From: Anodontia alba | Taxonomy: Eukaryota; Mollusca; Bivalvia; Lucinida; Lucinidae | NCBI GenBank assembly: GCA_964016985.1 | Contig: OZ024823.1 | Location: 129,538,112-129,602,111 of the forward strand | DNA: 64,000 bases | Direction: 5' to 3' | Shown here: in pieces, positions 43,001 to 52,000 of the stretch | Layout: the number at the start of each line of letters is the position of its first letter | Numbering within the stretch: position 1 is the first letter of the stretch | The notes under the pieces: model-generated | Told to the model about the DNA's origin: nothing | The model's database searches: none | What the model saw: the letters and a program-made list of their open reading frames with translations, nothing else | Program-made: the position numbers and the translations under genes

Positions 43001-46000
43001 TAAAAACGATTTTCAAAATGGCAGCCGTGGCGGCCACTTTGGTCGGAACGATGGTTCATATTTTTATTTAAAAGACACCCCAATACTTCCTACCAAGTTT
43101 CGAGTAAATTTACCTTTCGGCTCAGGAGAAGTTCAAATTAGATTTACAAGGTGAAAGCCATGGCGTCAGTTTTGGATTTTCAGTGGGAACGATTTTAGCT
43201 GTTTTGTTCTACAAATCATTCTGATATTTCCTACTAATTTTCAAATTAATTGTTCCTGAGAAGAAGTTTAACATTTATTTCAAGATGGTGGTCATGACGG
43301 CCATATTGAATTTCCAGTCGAAATGACTTTAACTATTCATATTTTTTATCTACAAGTCGCCCCGATACTTCTGTCAAGTTTCGGGTCAATTGGATTTTTT
43401 AGTTCAGGAGAAGGAGTTCAAAATAGATTTTCAAGATGGCGGCCATGGTGACCATGTTGGATTTCCCATCGGACAGAGTTTAGCTATTTTTAATCTACTA
43501 ATTGTTCCAATGCCAAAACTAAGTTTCAAGTTAATCTATTCCACAGGTTGGGAGGAGTTGTTAAACATGTGAAAAGCTAACGGACGGATGGACGACGGAC
43601 AACAGGCGACGGCATAAGCTGACCTGGAGCAAAACTCCAGGTGAGCTTATAATACGCGTAATATATTACATTAAACATAAAAGTTTTGGCAACATGCCAA
43701 AGCGTTGTTTTTGTAAATAGGGTCAAATAAAAACATGCATAGTAAGAAACAAATCGGTCACAGTAAACGTTTCCGATATAGTGACCGCTACTTCAAGGAA
43801 TGAACAGATGTTACATATATGTATGGTTCGTACATATCATACGAAAATCTCACACTAACTTGTCCCCATGTTACATATGCGTACAGTTGTACGCAAACGT
43901 AACACATTAACATTGTGATGCGTTACATATGCGTACAGTTGAACGCATACGTAACAATTTGTTACTAAACACATACGTAGCAATTTGTTACGTATGCGTA
44001 CAATTGTACGCAAATGTAACACATTTGTTACGTATTCGTTTGTGTGACATATGCGCATTCAGAGAGCTTCAGTTGCATGTCTATACAAGTTCATGAAGCT
44101 CATACTCCAGAACCTGACAGTAAGGCAAGGCTGGGCAGAAGATGCTTAATACTTAATAAGAAGCACACAAACGTTGACACTCCACAGAATGAAACACTTG
44201 GCGAGGGTGGTAGCTGATGTCAGTTTAAACTCTGTTTACAAGTATATATAATTTCACTAAATACATTTCGAGGGTCTGACAGTAACCCCAATGGCTTGTA
44301 TATAGGTCATCTTCTGGGTAGCTGGTGTTGGTCATGATGCTCACTACTACTATTTGCTAACAGTGGAGACCCTAACCAGACGCCGTCTGATCTGGGCCTA
44401 CACTGTTTGCCAGTTACCCGTTTAGGGGTCTGCAGTCTTCAATGGGTTAATGTCTAGTTTATTTTCCTCAGTTACAGGTATATGCAGGTTCATGAAACAG
44501 TTTTTCCAGATCCTGACATTAAGTCAAATGTTTGTCTTGTTCATCTTCTCAGGTTATTTGTGTTTGTTGCTGGACAGAAAACGTTCACGCATCCAACGCT
44601 TTTAGAGTCACGTATCCAACGCTTGTAGAGGTTCGTATGTATTATTTGGACCGCTCAAATGGACATACAAGGCTAGATTAAGATGTTTAAGCTTGGTTTT
44701 CTTGTACATTCAGAAAACTAAAACATCCATATGCATCATATGTCACTGTTATTTACTTTCATGTCACGCATGCGCACATCGAGGCCTACATTCATTTTTT
44801 CTATTCTACGGTATCCAATAATTCTATAAGCGGACAAGGGAGGTCCAAAACAGCCTGTGCATTTGGCCTTGCTTGTGCGTATATGTCATAAGAAACGTTT
44901 GTATAATGATGTGGCTTTGTCTTCTTTTTTGTAGCTTGAATATGGAGAAAATAATTGTTACACACGAAGGGATAATATATCGGGATGTATACGTTTGTGA
45001 CCCTAAAGATTATTTGCCGGTAAGTATAATACATGAATAACATTCATTCAATACTTTTTCACGATTTCACACAGTTTCACGTCTAATGCTCACTTTCTGA
45101 AGCGTGTTGCACATTTTATGCGCCCAACGTGATCATTTTTAACTAGTGTATTCATATCTGCCCGGTACTAACGAAGTGTCCGTGTGGCCCAGCGGTTAGT
45201 GTTCCTGATTTCAGATCACAGTAAAGTAAACCGCTAAGGTTACCTTTATAAGTGCTGTATTGTGCTGATCCGGGATCCCTCAAAGCTTCCAGCTGTGCGC
45301 TCTAAGAAGAAGGAGGCTCCCGGTTTTTGAATCCGTCATTTTCTGGGTACCAGTTTTACGCTCCCCAGTTGCATCATTCTTTGTGCATCCATCATTGCTA
45401 GCCTATGCAGCCCTTGTGATGCCATTTTGACTGTGCAGTTTACCACCCTGGCGAAACTGGTCCCAATTCCTGTCAACCCTTGTGCAGTAGTCACAGTCTC
45501 CACAAGGCAGATTAGTAGGTTTCACCTCAAGCTTAAAGGCCTTGCAATATTCTCTAGACACAGGAATGTGACCCAGACTCAAAGCGTCGACATTCCCGTG
45601 TCTAGCCCCAGACCTGTGCTCCAGTATCACATTATACTGAGATAGTTCTTCTAACCACCCAGCAAGTTGACCTTCTGGATTATACAACCGCAATAGCCAT
45701 GTGAGACTAGCCTGATCAGTTCTATCCGTAAAGCGTCGGACGCCCTTATATAATACCGGTACTGACCGTGACGATCGAATCTTACAGCCATTTTTCCCTG
45801 TCGCACAGTACCGCCTCAGATCTGGGTCAATGCAAAACTACCAATGACCTTTTCCTGGTCATTCTGCACTTGGATTAACTCCATTCCAATCGCCATACGT
45901 AACCTGAACCACTTCCTGTTGAAACAAGAGGCACTTCACTGGCTTCAATTTAGACCATACTCGCTTTTCCCTGAGACGAGTATGTCATCTATAAGAAGGC

Positions 46001-49000
46001 CAAAACCGTTTTCCATGTGAGGCCCCTTAATACAAGGTTCATAACAAATGTTGCAGGCGTCATTTACCGCAATGACCTGGCTCACAAGACGGGGATTGAA
46101 ATACGAGCATTTTCAGCGAATAACTGCCTTAGACAAATTTTACTGTCCTTTTTGAGAATCTCATACAAGGGGGAAACTTGTTATTACAATCCCAAGCAAT
46201 ATACTACCCCAGAGAAGTCAAAAACACCACCGTCTTACAATCAAATCGTCTTATAGCCAGATCAATACGGTATTAATTACAGAGTCCAAACCAAATGAGC
46301 CATACTTGGCAATGAAGGCTGTCTCCCAATCCTCCTCCCTTATTCCTACCTGCCAGTATGCAGAATTCGCATTCAGCTTTGAAAACCACATACTGCCAGC
46401 CAGTGTATCTAAACATTTGTCTACCAAAGGGAGAGAAAACATGTCTTAGACAGTGACTTCATCTAGTGCTCTGTAATCAATACACCTCACTGATCCATCC
46501 CCGGGGATCCATCTCTCTTCCGGATCAGTACAGGTGCCTAAGTTCACTCCGAAGGGCCTCCTCTTCCCCCTAAAATAACCAGGGAGTCGCTCGTATTGTT
46601 TCACAGGTTCGGCGTTGACTGTATTGATTCCATGCTGTTTATTATGGAATGCGCCCGAATCAAATACATCTAGGAACGCCATCAATAATTGTGCCACTCT
46701 TATGTATTGATATAATGAGAGATGCGCCTTTGACTTCTCATTTAACAGCTGTTGAAGATGCTCCTTGCATTTCCAGTTCATGGCTGAAATCACCACTCTC
46801 ATCTGGAGCCGATTTGGTGGTCTATACTTCCTCTACTTTTTATGCATCATCTGCCATACTTTTCTTTTTCAGCAGTCCCTACTTCTGGGACACACAACCG
46901 GATCTGACACTGCTTCCCTCAATAATCTAGATATGAGCATCTTCGCATCCTCTAGTTTGGCATCTCTCCCTGCATGTGGCACTTCACATGCACCACTGAG
47001 TTGGGTGATCTTCTCTGCTATTTGTGGTGCGCCATGACTGTCCTCCATATTAAGGTTAAGAATCTGGCCATCAAAAATGAGAGTACCTTGGGCAATGTCC
47101 ATAATCGATTTTCCTCTGTGAACAAGAATGTTAGACCTTTGCAATCTCATGTTGAATAGTAGCCGCGTGGAATTCTTTTGTGTACCATTGGTTGCCTATC
47201 TTGATCTTGAATGGTCCGATAATTGTCTCCTGGGCTCCTGAATCTACCAAGGCCTTTATCTTCTCTTCTACCTGGAATTCTAGGCTGAATTGGGACACAG
47301 ACTGTAGTTGGGATACTGTAACATATTCTTGTTCCAAAATGGCCTCCTTTGGCAGGACAAAAGGTTTTTTTTTTTGCAACATCTTGTTTTCCCCGGAGAC
47401 CGTAACTGACTGCTATTTTAGTTCTAGAATGTTGCAAGGGAACCTCTTTGTTTTTGTTTTTTTCAACTCCCGTACGAGAATCATAACAACAATATTCAGG
47501 TTTGAGCCTGCTTTCGCAGACACAGGTGGAATACCTTTAATCTTAGACTCCTCACCTGTGTTGCTCTTACTTGTCTGAGTCATAGACACCGTATTCAGGT
47601 TTGAGCCTGCTTTTACAGACACAGATGGAATACCTATAATCTTAGACTCGATATTTTTGATGTTCTCTTCCAGTGTGGGAGCCATAAACACAGTATTCAT
47701 TTTTGAGCCTGCTTTTGCAGACACATATCGGAATACTTTTAATCTTTAGACTCGACACCTGCTATTCCATCACTGCCACCATTAAAGTAAACAACTAAGG
47801 TTACCTTTATAAGTCCTCCTGTATTGTGCTGGTCCGAGATCCGTCAAAGCTTACAAACACGTCCTTACAGCTGGGCACTAAGAAGAAGTCGCCGAAAAAT
47901 AGGTTCTCACCGATGACGTCAGTGGCTTTTAAACTACCGGTATCGCCTGCCTATGGACCAACACGGATCTGCTGTCGTTGATATCCAGTCGATATCGGCG
48001 CACCACTACAACAGTATCCCTGGGTCATCCCATGACTGCACGCTGCCCTTTGCGCACTCAGTGTTTCATTCTAAAAGGAAATAGTTTGCCCCAGAATAGT
48101 CTAATTTCGAATTTAGGTATGTCAGACTATGTGATTTAGATAGTCTTAGGGAAAAATGGTTAACCTATTTGCAAACAGGGGAGACCCTGATTAGACGCCG
48201 CATGTTGCGGCGTCTGATCTTGGTCTGCCAGTTACCCATTTAGGGGTCTCCAGACTACAATGGGCTAATACACGTTGTACTTATAGCTGGAGAGGACGAT
48301 ATTTCTATCAATTCTTAGTATTACAAATCATTCTGCGCATCGTCGTCTCCTTTGTAAAAGTAATGGCTTTTTGCACGTTTTGCACATAGCTGGAGATGAC
48401 GAAAAAGCTATCAACTCTCAGTATGTATCTCAAATCATTCTACGAATCGTCGTCTCCTTTGCAAAATATGGCGAAGATCTACCTGGTGTACCCAGTTATC
48501 TTAAAAGGAACAGATAACTTTTCAAGGGAGGTAACTATGTAGGAATATTCTTGTGCCCTTCTGAAAATGAATCTATAACGAAAGAATTTGATTCTTTCCT
48601 TATAAAATGGACTCCGTTTTAGAAGGGGATTAGTGTGCAGGACAGCAAACAGGAAGACACAAAAGTTTTCTCCCTTTTAAAGAATTGCGGCTAACTCTCC
48701 AGATATACCCAGTTCACCTAAGACAATTTCTATTATATTTTGTTGGTTCTTTCTTTACATCTTTCACCAGCTGTGCAAGAAAGATAAACACGTTTTACTC
48801 ATAGCTGGAGAAGACGATATGGCTATCAACTCTCAGTATCTCAAATCATTCTACGAATCGTATCCACCAGATAAGCGCCATCTTATTGAATTGTGTCTAT
48901 ACCCGGGGGCAGGCCATTTGATAGAACCGCCCTATTCACCTATGGCGAGGTCAACTATGAGATATGTCAAAGAAGTATCAGGTATCCGAGGTAAGTGCCG

Positions 49001-52000
49001 CCTATACCTAATTCCGTTTCATATCCAATTTAAACTTAGCACTCAGTAGACTAAAACATCATATGAAAATGCGTGGTATTTTCGAAGACGGTGTCAATGA
49101 ATGCAAGTCTTATTCTGAGCAAAAACGCAATAACAAACAAACATTAACAAAACCAAATAATAATTAAAAAAAAAAAACAAAAAAAAACAACAAAAAAACA
49201 AGCAAGCAATAACAAAAAAAAAATAAATAAATAAATAAATAAAAAATAAAAAAGAAAAAAAAAAAGAAAAAGAAAACAAACAAAAAATACGTCAAAGAAG
49301 TTTCCGAGATAGGCGCCGCCCATTTTCACTCTGCTTTAAAAATCCGCTCATTTCTAATATCGCCCATTTCTAGTCCCGTTTATACCTATTTAAGCTTGCA
49401 AAATTTGTTCTCTTTTGGCTAATCATCGAATGAAAATGAGTGATATTTTCGAAAATAGTAAGAACGAAAAAGCCAACGCTTACTTTCTGTGAAAAAAATC
49501 AGAAATTAAAATTTAAAATGTATTTTTTTTTTCAATTACCGGATATCTCTATTGTGCTTGCGCAAAGTTAGGTTCCACGTTTTTTCAGCGGGCGGTTTGA
49601 TAAACAAAAAAAAATAAAAAAAAATAAAATAAATAAATAAATAAAATTTTCTAAATTAGGTCTAATTTTTTAAAGACAACCTTTAAAAAGACATGTTTCG
49701 GTTATTCAATCCCCAATTTCAACGCTTATATAGAAAAGGTCGGGGCTCAGAAGTAATGGGAAAGTTAACTTTATGGAGATGTTTTGCTAATACAGTTTTG
49801 ACATACATAGCTCCAGACAAGGCGCTTGACAACCAAATTTCGTCATTTTATAATGAGCTCACCTGGAAATTTACACCAGGTTAGCTTATGCTATGGCCTG
49901 TTGGCCGTCGTCCGTCTGTCGTTAGCTTTTTACATTTTCGACATCTCCTCCAGAATCGTAAGTCGGATTGAGCTGAAACTTAATAGGAGGCATTGTGGCT
50001 ACATGTAGATTCAGGATTGCTGAAGTCGTTTTGTTCCGATATCTTTAAAGGCCACCACGGCGGCCATCTTGAAATTCTTCAAACGACTTCTCCTCCCAAA
50101 CCATAAGTTGTCGAGCCGAAACCAGATGGGAGGAGTGACATAGAGATTAAGAATTGCTTAAATGGTTCTGTTCCGATATCCAAGATGATCGACATGGCGG
50201 CCATCGTGAAATTCTTCAAACGACATCTCCTCCCAAACTATAAGTCGGAGTGAGCTGAAACTTGATAGGAGGCATTGATAGTTTAAACATATTTTATTGC
50301 ATCTTCTAAACAAGCAATAGGGTCGGGCCACAAGTTCTGCCAACATTAGTTACGGCCCTCCCCTAACAGAACTTCATTACAGCAATATACAGACACATGA
50401 TAATGGCAAAGTAAACAAGTAAGCACTACAAAAATACGAAAAGGTGATGGAGTGAAAGGTATAATAATGTAAATAATATACTAATCAAATAAATAATAGG
50501 CGGCATTGATGCGACATAGAGATTAAGAATTGCTAAAGCCATTCCGTTCCAATATTCAAGATGGCCGCCATGTTGAAATTCTTCAAATAACATCTCCTCC
50601 CAAACCATAAGTCGGATTAAGCTGAAACTTGATAGGAGGTATCGGAGCGACATAGAGATTCAGAATTGCTAAACTTATACTGTTCCGATGTCCAAGATGG
50701 CTGCCACAGCGGCATCTTGAAATTCTTCAAAGGACATCTCCTTCCAAACCGTAAGTTGGGTTGAGCCGAAACTTAATAGGAGGCATCGGGGTTACATTAG
50801 ACATTCAGAAATGCTAAAATCGTTCCTCAAAAGACATTTCCTCCCAAACCATAAGTCGGATTGAGCCGTAACTCGATGGGAGGCATCGGAGGGACGTAGA
50901 GATTCAGAATTGCTAAAATCGTTCCTTTCAGATATCCAAGATGGCCGCCGTGGTGGCCATCTTGAAAATCTTCAAACCACATTTGCTACCGAACCCTTAG
51001 TCAGATTGAGTCCAAACTTGGTGGGCGGCATTGGGGCTACATGGAGATTTAGAATTGCTAAAATCGTTCCGTTCTAATATCCCAGATGGCCGCTACCTTG
51101 AAATTGTTCAAAGACGTCTTTAAAATCTTGAACTTAAACTTAATGGGATGCATTTGGAGTGTTACGGAGATTCAGAATTGTTAAACTCGTTCAGTTCCAA
51201 TATCCAAGATGGCGGCCATTTTGAAACTCTTCAAACAACATCAGATTCTGAATTGCTAAAGGCAATCTGATCTGATAGCCAAGATGGCCATCATGGCACA
51301 GTGTAACATATCATGATCAGCCTAATCCAGGTGAGCGATTACTGGCCCACTTGGGCCTCTAGTTTACATAAAAATATACACAGATATTTTTATGAGCAAC
51401 AACTATATTTTTTCATAAACTATCTTTGTAGTTTTAGGACTGGATGCGCTTTCAGGGCATGCAACTCTGTCAAATATGTTTGGTCTTTCTTCTGGAAAGA
51501 GATTTACTTTAAAATGAAAGAATTAGCTCCACGTGTTAGCTCATTCTTTCCTTGTAGATATCTACCAAGTGCAGTCAGTCCACTTAACCCTTAAAGCGCC
51601 AAGAAAAACTGCATCTGAAAATGTCGTCTGTTTATGTCGTCTGCTGAATATTCTTGCAGACTTTTCAAACCTATTTTTGCATACAGGCAAACAGTGTGGA
51701 CCCTGATGGAGCAGTCTGATGTGGGTCCACACTGTTTGCAAAAATGACTTAAAATCACAAGCAGATGACAAAGCAGACGACAATAGTTGTGACTGGCGCT
51801 TTGGGTTAAAAACTTTATACTTCAATATTCAGCCCCAGTTAATTTAACGCCTTCATTTGAATGGCCGGACCTGGATGGTCTTCGCAAAAGCGCATGCAGA
51901 TGGGCGGCCATCGGTTATTGTTGTGACGGAGTTGCGTTTTGTGTCACTGACCCGACACGTGGCTGTGCAAGCTGGTCTGGAGTATATACCCTAGGACTTC

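Noticed and set aside
45180..45221. tRNA gene suggested by TGGCCCAGCGGTTAGTG
   Set aside because: An A-box-like string alone; no B-box at proper spacing and no cloverleaf seen.
47180..47578. 132-codon plus-strand frame
   Set aside because: It is antisense to the gag/protease part of the Ty3/gypsy remnant.
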